Below, piece by piece: positions 53,643 through 61,581 of a DNA stretch of 64,000 nt. Each line of letters begins with the position of its first letter. Within the stretch, counting starts at the first letter, position 1. Location of the stretch: contig NZ_JOAN01000029.1 in assembly GCF_000718555.1 (NCBI RefSeq), positions 1 through 64,000 of the forward strand, given 5' to 3'. The notes beneath the pieces were generated by a model. The model ran no database searches. It saw nothing but the letters and a program-made list of their open reading frames with translations, and was not told where the DNA came from. The translations under genes were made by a program, and so were the position numbers. This stretch comes from Micromonospora chokoriensis (GTDB taxonomy: Bacteria > Actinomycetota > Actinomycetes > Mycobacteriales > Micromonosporaceae).

Positions 53643-54122
53643 CTACTGGTCGTACCGACGGGTGACGCCGGCGGTCAACTCCGCGGTGGCGATCATGCGC
53701 GCGACCTCGATGGGCGGCGAGCGGAGTTCACTGGCCACGACCTCGAAGGGGTCGACCACGCCGGATCCGGCCACGGGCCGGTCGACGGCGAGCACGTAAC
53801 GGAAGCCTCTGGGCGAGTTTGGTGCCTCCCGGACGGCCCAACTCGCCGCGTGATTGGTGATCATGAACTCCGCGAGGAACGACGCGAGGTCGGTGTGCAG
53901 GGTGACCCAGTCGTCCTGAGTGAACTCGTTGAGCGGAAGCTCCGACAGGTATGCCCGCAGGTACGGCACCAGCGCGATCGGGTCGCCGGTGAGCGCCTCA
54001 GCGGGAGCGTTCGTTTCCTTTGCGAACTCTTGGAAACTCTGATGAGAGTCACCCGCCCAGGTCGGCAGCTCGTCGTGCGCCTGAGCCATGCCGTTGTTGC
54101 TCATTGTGCTTTCGTCATTCAC
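53643..54122 (-). CDS. Hypothetical cytoplasmic protein
   Basis: A 159-residue acidic protein, no signal peptide or membrane helix. It contains an FTQDDWVTLHTDLASFLAEFMI helical stretch and a FRYVLAVDRP strand. I do not recognise the family. It starts 14 bases after the PIG-L gene on the same strand, so the two are probably co-transcribed; a start six codons later is possible. Nothing links it mechanistically to mycothiol metabolism. Confidence 0.6.
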   Translation of the reverse strand: MNDESTMSNNGMAQAHDELPTWAGDSHQSFQEFAKETNAPAEALTGDPIALVPYLRAYLSELPLNEFTQDDWVTLHTDLASFLAEFMITNHAASWAVREAPNSPRGFRYVLAVDRPVAGSGVVDPFEVVASELRSPPIEVARMIATAELTAGVTRRYDQ

Positions 54123-54136
54123 TTAGCCCGGACCGG

Positions 54137-54958
54137 TCAGCGCAGGCCGGCGAAGAGGTCGTCCTCGGGCGTCGGCGCGCCGGTCCGGTCACGGACCCGG
54201 AGGAAGGTCTCCATGCCCATCAGCTCGGTGAACCGCTCCTGGCCCAGTTGCAGGAAGAAGATGTTCTCGGTCTGACTGGCGTGCGTGGCCAGCGCGGCGA
54301 ACTTCTGCGCGCCGTACTTGCTGGTGTCGACCCAGGTGGTGATCTCGTCGTCGGGTAGGCCGAGCTGCGGCTCCGCCGCGTCCGGCTCGGCCCACTCGAC
54401 GCCGAGCTCCTTCATGATCCGGCCGAACTCCGCGAACGCCGTACGCGGCACCGTGGTCCAGTAGACCTTCGCCGGGACGTCCGTCTGCTCGACGGCGGCC
54501 ATCGTGATCCGGTGGGCCTGGATGTGGTCCGGGTGGCCGTAGAAACCGTTCTCGTCGTACGTGACGATCACGTCCGGCTGGTACTGCCGGATCAGGTCCG
54601 CGAGCCGGGCCGCCGCCTCCGCCAGCGGCGTCGTCCAGAACGCGCCGGGCAGATCGTTTGTCGGCCAGCCCATCATCCCGGAGTCGGCGTAGCCGAGGGT
54701 CTCCAGGTGGGTGACGTTCAGCGTCGCGCAGCTGGCCTCCAACTCGGCCTGGCGCATCGCCACGACGGCGGCCGGGTCGTGCCCCTCATCACCCGGCTTG
54801 ACCCCACCCGGGCCGTCCCCACATCGCCCGTCGGTGCAGGTCACCAGCACGGTCGTGACCCCCTCGGCGGCATAGCGGGCCAGGACGCCGCCGGTGCTCG
54901 TCGCCTCGTCGTCGGGGTGGGCGTGCACCGCCATCAGGGTCAGAGGTCGCTCAGCCAT
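54137..54958 (-). CDS. PIG-L family deacetylase/amidase (Mca/MshB-like)
   Basis: A 273-residue zinc hydrolase. The metal motif AHPDDE (His14, Asp16, Asp17) and the later GHPDH (His142-His145) are complete. The length and the GDGPGG and YDENGFYGHPDHIQAHR segments match mycothiol S-conjugate amidase and MshB-type deacetylases of actinobacteria. It would cut N-acetyl-glucosaminyl-inositol or mycothiol conjugates in the cytoplasm, helping detoxification. Mca and MshB cannot be told apart with certainty from sequence alone. Confidence 0.87.
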   Translation of the reverse strand: MAERPLTLMAVHAHPDDEATSTGGVLARYAAEGVTTVLVTCTDGRCGDGPGGVKPGDEGHDPAAVVAMRQAELEASCATLNVTHLETLGYADSGMMGWPTNDLPGAFWTTPLAEAAARLADLIRQYQPDVIVTYDENGFYGHPDHIQAHRITMAAVEQTDVPAKVYWTTVPRTAFAEFGRIMKELGVEWAEPDAAEPQLGLPDDEITTWVDTSKYGAQKFAALATHASQTENIFFLQLGQERFTELMGMETFLRVRDRTGAPTPEDDLFAGLR

Positions 54959-55156
54959 GCCAACACCCTACGGCCACCCGGCGACGGCTCCGCCCTGACC
55001 GCCATCGGTCTCCACCGCCAGCAGCGGGAGCGGCATCCTACCCAGTTCGGCATCCGTCGAGCGGTCCTTGTCTGAACGGTGATCAGCCTTCTGACAGGTC
55101 GCTAGATTCAGGCGTGATCAGCACATCCGCGCGGGTCCGGACGCAGGGAGAAGTCG

Positions 55157-56062
55157 ATGGCGAGGGCCGCTGCCGGGTTCACTGACCTGCGACAGGTCGA
55201 GGCCGGCCTGCTGAACGTCGGGTACGTCGACGCGGGGCCGCCCGCCGGGGACGCGGTGATCCTCCTGCACGGGTGGCCGTACGACATCCACAGCTTCGCC
55301 GACGTCGTACCGCTGCTCACCGCCGCCGGTCACCGGGTCGTCGTCCCGTACCTGCGGGGCTACGGCACGACCCGGTTCCTCTCCGACGACACCTTGCGAA
55401 ACGGCGAGCCGGCGGCCATGGGGCTCGACCTCATCGCCCTGATGGACGCCTTGAAGATCGACACCGCGAAGCTCGCCGGGTTCGACTGGGGCGCGCGGAC
55501 GGCCGATGTCGTCGCGGCGCTGTGGCCCGAGCGCTGCCGCGGGTTGGTCTCGGTCAGCGGCTACCTGATCGACGGCCAGAAATCGGGCACGGTGCCGTTG
55601 CCGCCGAAGGCGGAGTTCGCGTGGTGGTACCAGTACTACTTCGCCACCGAGCGTGGCCGGGAAGGCTACGACAAGAACCGGCGCGACTTCGCCAGGCTGA
55701 TCTGGCACACCGCGTCCCCCAAGTGGACGTTCGACGACGCGACGTTCGACCGCAGCGCGGCGGCGTTCGACAACCCCGACCACGTCGACATCGTCATCCA
55801 CAACTACCGCTGGCGGCTGGCCCTCGCCGACGGTGAGCCGCAGTACGCCGAGATCGAGGAGCGTCTGGCCGCGAAGCCGAAGATCACCGTGCCCAGCATC
55901 TCCCTGGAGGGGGACGCCAACGGTGCGCCGCACCTGGAGCCCACCGTCTACGGCAAGCAGTTCGCCGGGCCGTACGAGCATCGGACCGTCGGGGGCGGTG
56001 TCGGGCACAACCTGCCGCAGGAGGCGCCGCAGGCCTTCGCGGACGCGGTGCTGGAAGTCTGA
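55157..56062 (+). CDS. Alpha/beta hydrolase (epoxide-hydrolase-like)
   Basis: A 301-residue hydrolase. It has the oxyanion motif HGWP (38-41), nucleophile Asp110 in GFDWGA and the catalytic His in GGVGHNLPQE. An Asp nucleophile points to epoxide hydrolase or haloalkane dehalogenase chemistry rather than a serine esterase. Aromatic lid residues (FAWWYQYYFATERG) form the cap. A TAGATT -10-like element lies 49 bases upstream. It is divergent from the PIG-L gene and converges with prfH. Confidence 0.87.
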   Translation: MARAAAGFTDLRQVEAGLLNVGYVDAGPPAGDAVILLHGWPYDIHSFADVVPLLTAAGHRVVVPYLRGYGTTRFLSDDTLRNGEPAAMGLDLIALMDALKIDTAKLAGFDWGARTADVVAALWPERCRGLVSVSGYLIDGQKSGTVPLPPKAEFAWWYQYYFATERGREGYDKNRRDFARLIWHTASPKWTFDDATFDRSAAAFDNPDHVDIVIHNYRWRLALADGEPQYAEIEERLAAKPKITVPSISLEGDANGAPHLEPTVYGKQFAGPYEHRTVGGGVGHNLPQEAPQAFADAVLEV

Positions 56063-56066
56063 CTCG

Positions 56067-56696
56067 CTAGCCTCCCGGCCGCCGGGGCGCTGGGCGTTCC
56101 ACCCGCACCGGATCGCCGCGAACGAGCCCGTCGTGGATGCGCCACCGGGCGGTGGTGACGGCACGTTGGGCCGCCTCGTCGCCGCGCTCGACGCGTTGGC
56201 GCAGCAGACGCAGGGCGATCCCGCGGTTGAGACTGAGCTGCCGCTCCTCATCCACCACGACGACGATGCCCGACGGGCGGTGCGTCGCGCGTACCGCCGT
56301 GCTGGCCTTGTTCCGGTGCTGACCACCCGGACCGCCGGTGCGGCAGGCGACGATGTCGACGTCCGACTCGCGGAACGTCGTCGGCTGCGCGTCGCGTTGG
56401 GGTGGCTGGGCGGTGACGTACCAGTTCTTTCGGCCGGTGCTCGGCCGGTACGGGCTGGGGGCCTGCCAGCACAGCGTCCCGGTCCACGAGGCGGCGAACG
56501 CGTCGGCGTCGACGCCAGAGATCCGGATGAGCACCGACCGGTAGGTGCCGGAGCGGTCACCGGGCACCGACTGAACCTGCTCGATCGTCAGACCTCGGCG
56601 GGCGCCCTCGTCGATCAGGCGGCGCAGCAGCTGACTCAGGGCCCAGGCGCACTCCTGCGGCCCACGCCCGGCCGACAGCAGCAGAAGCACGCTCAC
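56067..56696 (-). CDS. prfH: Peptide chain release factor homologue PrfH
   Basis: A 209-residue release-factor-like protein. The GGQ that triggers peptidyl-tRNA hydrolysis is at 124-126 in RTGGPGGQHRNK. The N-terminus LLLLSAGRGPQECAWALSQL is distinctive of PrfH, and the codon-reading domain of RF1/RF2 is missing. PrfH proteins rescue ribosomes whose decoding centre was cut by a ribotoxin, together with RtcB2, which reseals the rRNA. The start overlaps the rtcB stop by four bases. The Arg-rich tail (RPAPRRPGG) suits rRNA binding. Confidence 0.92.
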   Translation of the reverse strand: MSVLLLLSAGRGPQECAWALSQLLRRLIDEGARRGLTIEQVQSVPGDRSGTYRSVLIRISGVDADAFAASWTGTLCWQAPSPYRPSTGRKNWYVTAQPPQRDAQPTTFRESDVDIVACRTGGPGGQHRNKASTAVRATHRPSGIVVVVDEERQLSLNRGIALRLLRQRVERGDEAAQRAVTTARWRIHDGLVRGDPVRVERPAPRRPGG

Positions 56697-57880
56697 GACC
56701 GGCCTCTCCTGCCGCGCTGGTTCCGCCGGTCCGGTCGTGCGGCGGACCCGAGGTCGGGTGTCTTGTAGGTGACCAGGGGCGTCGTGCTGACCACAGGCGT
56801 GGCCAGGTGGTGCTCGAAGAGGTCGGCGATCACCTGCTCGATGCGCTTGTACGCGCCGGGCGCCTCCTCGAAGAGCAGCTGACGATCACCGCACACCACA
56901 AGCGACCCCACCGGGGTACGCCTCAACTCCTCGACCGTGTGCTTGGCCCGGCCCCGCCGCAGGGCGTCGGCGCGCGACATCTTGCGGCCAGCGCCATGCG
57001 CCACGGAATGGTTGGCGTCCGGCCCGGCGTGCGCGGCCACCAGGTAGGACGCCGTTCCCCGGGTGCCGGCGATGAGGACATCCCGGCCGTCACCCGGTGC
57101 CGCGCCCTTGCGGTGCAGGTAGACCCCGTCCCGGACCTCGACCAGGTTGTGGCACTGGTCGACGATCGGCGCGGCTGGCTCGGCCCCCAACGCGTGCGCG
57201 ACCCGAGCGGCCAGCACCCGGCGGTTGAGCGACCCCCAGCGCACGGCGTCGTCGTGCATGGCGAGGTAGGCGGCGGGGTCGGGGGCTGCCCCGGCGCCGT
57301 GGACCTCGGTGTGTGCCCGCAGGATCCGCTCGCCCAGACCCCGGGAACCGCTGTGCACGATGAGCACGAGATCGCCCGCGTCGATCCCGAGCCGGCTCGC
57401 GTGACCCACGTCGAAGATGGTGTCGACGCGGGCCAGCTCCACGAAGTGGTTGCCCCGGCCGACGGTTCCGAGGCCGTCCAGGTGACCGGCCGGGACGTCG
57501 CCGTCGACAGCGGCCCAGGCGGGGTCGTCGGCATCCCGTACCGGGTCGAGCGCCTGGTCGAGGTCGGGGAACCGGGCGGCGAGGCGTTCCGGTACGGCCC
57601 GCTTGAGCCGGATCGGAAACACCGCGATGCCGCAGCCGATATCGGAGCCCACCAGGAACGGGTAGAGCACTGTCGACGCCATGGCTGCGCCGATCGGCGC
57701 GCCCTTGCCGGGATGCAGGTCCGGCATCGCGGCGACGTGCCGCATCCCGGGCAGGGCGGCGACCTGCTGGCACTGCGCGAGCGCGTCGGACTCGATCCAA
57801 CTCGCGGGGGAGGCGAACACCGTGACGGTGGCCGGGGTGGACGAGGGCAGGGTCTCCCGAGGGAGGTGGTGCTGGGACAA
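56693..57880 (-). CDS. rtcB: RNA ligase RtcB (RtcB2 type, PrfH partner)
   Basis: A 395-residue 3'-phosphate RNA ligase. Metal ligands are visible as Asp80 and Cys83 in GSDIGCG, His145 in GRGNHF and His176 in IVHSGSRG. The His that takes GMP is His295 in [10 protein letters not shown]. At 395 residues it is close to the usual length, with a basic tail [14 protein letters not shown]. Co-operonic with prfH by an ATGA overlap, as in the RtcB2-PrfH rRNA repair/rescue module. It seals 2',3'-cyclic phosphate and 5'-OH ends; in this pairing the target is probably 16S rRNA cut at the decoding centre. Confidence 0.94.
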   Translation of the reverse strand: MSQHHLPRETLPSSTPATVTVFASPASWIESDALAQCQQVAALPGMRHVAAMPDLHPGKGAPIGAAMASTVLYPFLVGSDIGCGIAVFPIRLKRAVPERLAARFPDLDQALDPVRDADDPAWAAVDGDVPAGHLDGLGTVGRGNHFVELARVDTIFDVGHASRLGIDAGDLVLIVHSGSRGLGERILRAHTEVHGAGAAPDPAAYLAMHDDAVRWGSLNRRVLAARVAHALGAEPAAPIVDQCHNLVEVRDGVYLHRKGAAPGDGRDVLIAGTRGTASYLVAAHAGPDANHSVAHGAGRKMSRADALRRGRAKHTVEELRRTPVGSLVVCGDRQLLFEEAPGAYKRIEQVIADLFEHHLATPVVSTTPLVTYKTPDLGSAARPDRRNQRGRRGRS

Positions 57881-58050
57881 GAGGGGCTCACTTCACGCTG
57901 AGGACGAGGGACGGACGGCGTCACGACCCCCGGGAGGCGTCACCGGGGGCGCGGAGCTCAGGTGGTGTCCGTCAGTACGTCATGGACGTCACTCTGGCCG
58001 AGCACGTCGCGCGCGACAACCGATTTTCCTTCGCGACGTACGCTGCCGCG

Positions 58051-58581
58051 ATGAGCGCACCGCGTCGCATCCTGGTCTACGGGGTGTACGGCTCCGGCAA
58101 GTCCACCCTTTCGGCGCGGTTGGCCGAGCATCTCGGGCTGCCCTGGTATCCGGTGGACGATCTGCTCTGGCAGCCGGGCTGGGTCGAGGTGCCGGTCGCG
58201 CAGCAGCGCAGTCGGATCGAGGAGATCTGTCGACGGGACCGTTGGATCATCGACGGGGCGTACCACGGCTGGCGGGACGTCCCGTTGGCCCGCGCCGACC
58301 TGGTCGTCGGCCTGGACTATCCACGGTGGTGCTCCTTCGGTCGGTTGCTCCGTCGTACCGTCCGCCGGGTCGCGACGGGCGAGGTGATCTGCAACGGCAA
58401 CCGCGAGTCGCTGAGCAGTGTGCTTTCCCCGGACTCGATCCTGGTGTGGCATGTTGGCGCGTTCGGCCGGGCTCGGCGGCGGATGCGGGCCTGGCAGGCC
58501 GACCCGTCCGGGCCGCCCGTGGTGTTACTGCGTTCCCCGGCGGACCTGGACGTCTGGCTGACCGGGCTGCCCCGCGGGTAA
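58051..58581 (+). CDS. P-loop kinase-like protein (topology-modulation/FlaR-like)
   Basis: A 176-residue cytoplasmic NTPase. Walker A is GVYGSGKST (11-19). [14 protein letters not shown] and an Arg-rich [15 protein letters not shown] lid follow, as in adenylate-kinase-like DNA-topology-modulation proteins. A TACGCT -10-like element ends six bases before ATG 58051, so the mRNA is probably leaderless; an in-frame ATG 23 codons upstream lacks support. Substrate unknown. It is divergent from rtcB and ends at a terminator pair. Confidence 0.8.
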   Translation: MSAPRRILVYGVYGSGKSTLSARLAEHLGLPWYPVDDLLWQPGWVEVPVAQQRSRIEEICRRDRWIIDGAYHGWRDVPLARADLVVGLDYPRWCSFGRLLRRTVRRVATGEVICNGNRESLSSVLSPDSILVWHVGAFGRARRRMRAWQADPSGPPVVLLRSPADLDVWLTGLPRG

Positions 58582-58628
58582 GGCCCGGGGCGGCGGATGA
58601 CTGGCGGACGGTCGAGGGCGTACCCGAC

Positions 58629-58661
58629 GTCGGCCCGCTCCCTCGTGGGGAGCGGGCCGAC
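58629..58661. terminator. Convergent terminator 1
   Basis: A perfect 14-bp stem (58629-58642 with 58648-58661) and 5-base loop after the kinase-like gene. Confidence 0.85.
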
Positions 58662-58671
58662 GACGTCGGAT

Positions 58672-58700
58672 GGCCCGGCCGGCAGTGCGCCGGCCGGGCC
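58672..58700. terminator. Convergent terminator 2
   Basis: A perfect 12-bp all-G/C stem (58672-58683 with 58689-58700), 5 bases beyond the stop of the ice-binding-like gene read in its LPXTG frame, which supports that frame as the true 3' end. Confidence 0.85.
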
Positions 58701-58705
58701 GTCGA

Positions 58706-59799
58706 TCAGGACTCCAGGCGTCGACGCCGCGCGAGGAAGAACGCGACCGCGCCGAGTACGACCATCGCGCTTCCGACGCCGGTCATCGCCGGAACCACAC
58801 CGCCACCGGTCACCGGCAGGATGGGGTGCTTGCCGCCCGGTCCACCGGGTCGACCAGATGGTCCAGCGGGTCCAGATGGTCCAGCGGGTCCAGCGGGTCC
58901 AGCGGGTCCGGACGGGCCAGGTGCGCCGGGGCTACCGGGTGCGCCAGGCGCTCCGGGGCTACCGGGTGCTCCGGGGCTACCGGGTGCTCCGGGGCTACCG
59001 GGTGCTCCGGGGCTACCGGGTGCTCCGGGGCTACCGGGTGCGGTCCGGGCGGGCCGCTCGGCGCGGCGCAGACCGGTGCGCTGATGACGTTGGTGTCCAG
59101 GGTGACGGCGGCGGTTCGGGCCAGCGCGCGGCCCTGGAGGGTCGCGCCTGTGGCCAGCGTGATCGCTGCCTGGGCCATGATGGTGCCCACGAAGGTGGTG
59201 CCCGTGCCGATCGTCGCCGAGCTACCGATCTTCCAGAACACGTTGCAGGCCGAAGCCCCGTTGGTCAGGATGACGCTGCTGTTCGACGCCGTCGTCAGCG
59301 AGGAGTCGACCTGGAAGATGAACACCGACGATGGGTCGCCCTGACCGTTGAGCGTCAACGCCCCGGTCAGCTGGGCGGCGCCGATCCGGTAGACGCCTTC
59401 GTTGAGCGTGTTGCCGCCCAACTCCGCCGGGAGGTTGGTGAACGGGGTCCGGCCGGCGGCGTCGTTGAAGGCGATGGTCAGGTCGCTCTGCGCTTGCAGA
59501 GCGACCGCGTCGCCGAGGTGCACCTCGCCACCGATGGTCGCCGTTCCGAAGCCGGCCGCGGTGTTTCCGGGGAATCGCCCGAGACTTTGAGCCAGGAAGC
59601 TGGGGCCGGTGTTGGTGGGCTCCGCCCCGGCCAGGACGGAGAAGTCAGCCGCCGTCCCCAGATTGACCGGTGCTTCCTGCGCGTTGGCGGCGGTCGAGCT
59701 GAAGAGCAGCAGACTGGCCGCCACCGTGGCGGCGGCGCCAGCCGCGAGCGCCGGCAGGACCGCCCGCCGCCGGAGCCGAAACTTGGGTTTAGCTGTCAC
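58706..59799 (-). CDS. DUF3494 ice-binding-like adhesin with collagen-like stalk and LPXTG anchor, apparent frameshift
   Basis: GTG 59799 starts a signal peptide (to about 41) and a DUF3494/ice-binding-like domain (about 45-245, ending [15 protein letters not shown]). In this frame the DNA then reads HPVAPE repeats and stops at 58810. Shifting frame at 59040/59041 gives a collagen-like Gly-x-y stalk (repeats of GSPGAP, then GPAGPS), LPVTG, a membrane helix and RRRRLES, stopping at 58706. Adding one base (GGACCG-G-CACCC on the minus strand) makes a single frame of 364 residues. So this is either a sequencing error, a recent single-base loss or phase variation. Intact, it would be a sortase-attached surface adhesin. 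Confidence 0.82.
58951..59040. repeat. Five perfect 18-base tandem repeats (collagen-like stalk)
   Basis: The 18-base unit CTCCGGGGCTACCGGGTG is repeated five times without error, with degenerate copies to the left. On the coding minus strand it encodes GSPGAP. The frameshift falls exactly at its edge, at 59040/59041. Confidence 0.9.
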
Positions 59800-60043
59800 A
59801 GAACACCCTCCGTGGGTACTACTCGCAGGAGACGTCTCGCGAGCCGCGTCCTGCGCGATACGGCCTGTATGGCGCCGATGAGCGCGGTGACTACCACATC
59901 ACGCCGGGTGTTCATATGTGGCCAAAACGAGACAATAGGCAAAGTTCGTCTATGTGAATTGGACTGAGCTTCGCGTTCTTGTTTGACGGTTTCGCGGGGA
60001 CCTGGCAGCGCACGCGGCCGGGGCAGCCGAGCGGCTTTCGGCC

Positions 60044-60745
60044 CTACTGCTGAACCGTCCGGGCCGGTTTGGTCGCGCGTCCCAGGACGCAGGGCGAGGA
60101 GGGGCTGTTGCTGGTGGCCGGGAACCGGAACCGGCGCAGCTCGTCCAGCTGGAAGCCCGCAGATCTGATGGCGGCGACGGTGTCACGGTTGGTGTGGCAG
60201 CCGGCGAACAGCTTCGGCCAGAGCGTGGCGTCGACGAGTCGTTGGGCGCGGCGCAGACCGCTGGCCTCCTCGGCGGCGACGTGCTCGAAGAAACGCACCT
60301 GGCCGCCAGCGTGCAGCACACGGCTGATCTCGGCCAACGCGCTCGCCTGATCGGGCACGGTACACAGCACCAACGCGACCACGGCCACGTCGAGCTCGCC
60401 GTCCCCGGCGGGCAGCGCTTGGGCCAGACCGTCGACGACAGTGACTGGAACCGGCGCGGTTGACGCGGCCCGCTCGGCAGCGGCGCGCAGACGCCGCTCC
60501 GGTTCGACCGCGAGGACGTGGGTCACCCCCGGCGGATAGTGGGAGAACATTCGCCCGTTGCCCGCACCGATCTCGATCACCCGGCCGGACAGGCCGGCGA
60601 CCAGGTCCCGTCGGAACGCGGCCGTGCCGGCACGGTCCATGGCGACGCTGAGCCGCTCGTACACCCGGGCGAAGACGGGGTGGGACACGGTGGCCACGTC
60701 GACCTCCTGATCTCCGTTGAACTGCTCTGCCCGATTGTCCTGCAT
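60044..60745 (-). CDS. Class I SAM-dependent methyltransferase
   Basis: A 233-residue UbiE/Methyltransf_11-type enzyme. Motif I is VIEIGAGNGRMF (56-67) with Glu at the end of strand 2 (LAVEPERRL), then the LDVAVVALVLCTVPD and LHAGGQVRFFEHV motifs. Substrate unknown; the family methylates small molecules or lipids. It is transcribed alone on the minus strand, 71 bases from the divergent SDR-like gene. Confidence 0.85.
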   Translation of the reverse strand: MQDNRAEQFNGDQEVDVATVSHPVFARVYERLSVAMDRAGTAAFRRDLVAGLSGRVIEIGAGNGRMFSHYPPGVTHVLAVEPERRLRAAAERAASTAPVPVTVVDGLAQALPAGDGELDVAVVALVLCTVPDQASALAEISRVLHAGGQVRFFEHVAAEEASGLRRAQRLVDATLWPKLFAGCHTNRDTVAAIRSAGFQLDELRRFRFPATSNSPSSPCVLGRATKPARTVQQ

Positions 60746-60816
60746 CCGCGCACGCTTTCCGTCTTACTGATTGGCAGCACGATTCAACCGAGTGCAGACA
60801 GGACGTGGTTCGGGAT

Positions 60817-61572
60817 ATGAAGATCGTCGTCATCGGAGGCAGCGGCCTCATCGGCTCCAAGCTGGTGAAGAGGCTCGGCGACCAGGGCCACGAGGCGGTG
60901 CCGGCATCGCCGAAGACCGGCGTCAACACGTTGACCGGCGAGGGAGTGGCCGATGCGCTCACCGGCGCGGAGGTCGTCGTCGACGTGTCGAACTCACCGT
61001 CGTTCGAGGACGCCGCCGTGCTGGAATTCTTCGAGACGTCCACCCGGACGCTCCTCGCCGCCGCCTCGGACGCCGGGGTCCGCCACTACGTGGCGCTCTC
61101 CATCGTGGGGTGCGACCGGATCCCGGACAGCGGATACATGCGCGCGAAGGTCGCCCAGGAGAAGCTCATCGTCGCGTCCGGGGTGCCGTACTCGGTGGTG
61201 CACGCCACCCAGTTCTTCGAGTTCCTCCAGGGCATCATCGACGCCGCCACGGACGGCGACACCGTGCACCTCGCGCCGGTGCTCATCCAGCCGATGGCCG
61301 CGGACGACGTGGCAGCCGCGGTGGCTGAGGTCGTGCTCAGCGCGCCGATGAACGCCGTGGTCGAGGTCGCCGGCCCGGAGCAGTTCCGCCTCGACGAACT
61401 GGGCCGATCCCTGCTCGCGGACCAGCAGGACCGTCGTTCGGTGGTGGCCGACCCCGACGCCCGGTACTTCGGCGCCAAGCTGGGCGAACGCTCGCTCGTC
61501 CCCGCCGACGGGGCCCGCATCGCCGGCACCAGCCTGGACGACTGGCGTACGCGGGCGAGTCGGGGAAGGTGA
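60817..61572 (+). CDS. Atypical SDR / NmrA-like NAD(P)-binding protein
   Basis: A 251-residue Rossmann protein beginning MKIVVIGGSGLIGSKLVKRL, with the SDSGYMRAKVAQEKL-like segment containing Tyr and Lys (GYMRAKVAQEKL). It resembles atypical SDRs of the NAD(P)H-binding/NmrA group used as sensors or reductases, without a full classical tetrad. ATG 60817 is directly before the first strand. No operon partner; it converges with the membrane hydrolase gene. Confidence 0.82.
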   Translation: MKIVVIGGSGLIGSKLVKRLGDQGHEAVPASPKTGVNTLTGEGVADALTGAEVVVDVSNSPSFEDAAVLEFFETSTRTLLAAASDAGVRHYVALSIVGCDRIPDSGYMRAKVAQEKLIVASGVPYSVVHATQFFEFLQGIIDAATDGDTVHLAPVLIQPMAADDVAAAVAEVVLSAPMNAVVEVAGPEQFRLDELGRSLLADQQDRRSVVADPDARYFGAKLGERSLVPADGARIAGTSLDDWRTRASRGR

Positions 61573-61581
61573 GCCGGCCCG

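Noticed and set aside
58951..59040. CRISPR array.
   Set aside because: The units are contiguous 18-base tandem copies without unique spacers and lie inside a coding region; no cas gene is present.
58810..59050. HPVAPE repeats and RAASTPSCR as the true C-terminus of the DUF3494 protein.
   Set aside because: The alternative frame gives a regular collagen-like stalk, LPVTG, membrane helix and Arg tail that ends right before a strong terminator, so the HPVAPE ending is taken as a frameshift product.
57681..59084. A plus-strand frame ending in collagen-like Gly-x-y repeats.
   Set aside because: The 18-base repeat reads as Gly-x-y on both strands because GGN and CCN are complementary. Only the minus strand joins it to a DUF3494 domain and an LPXTG anchor.
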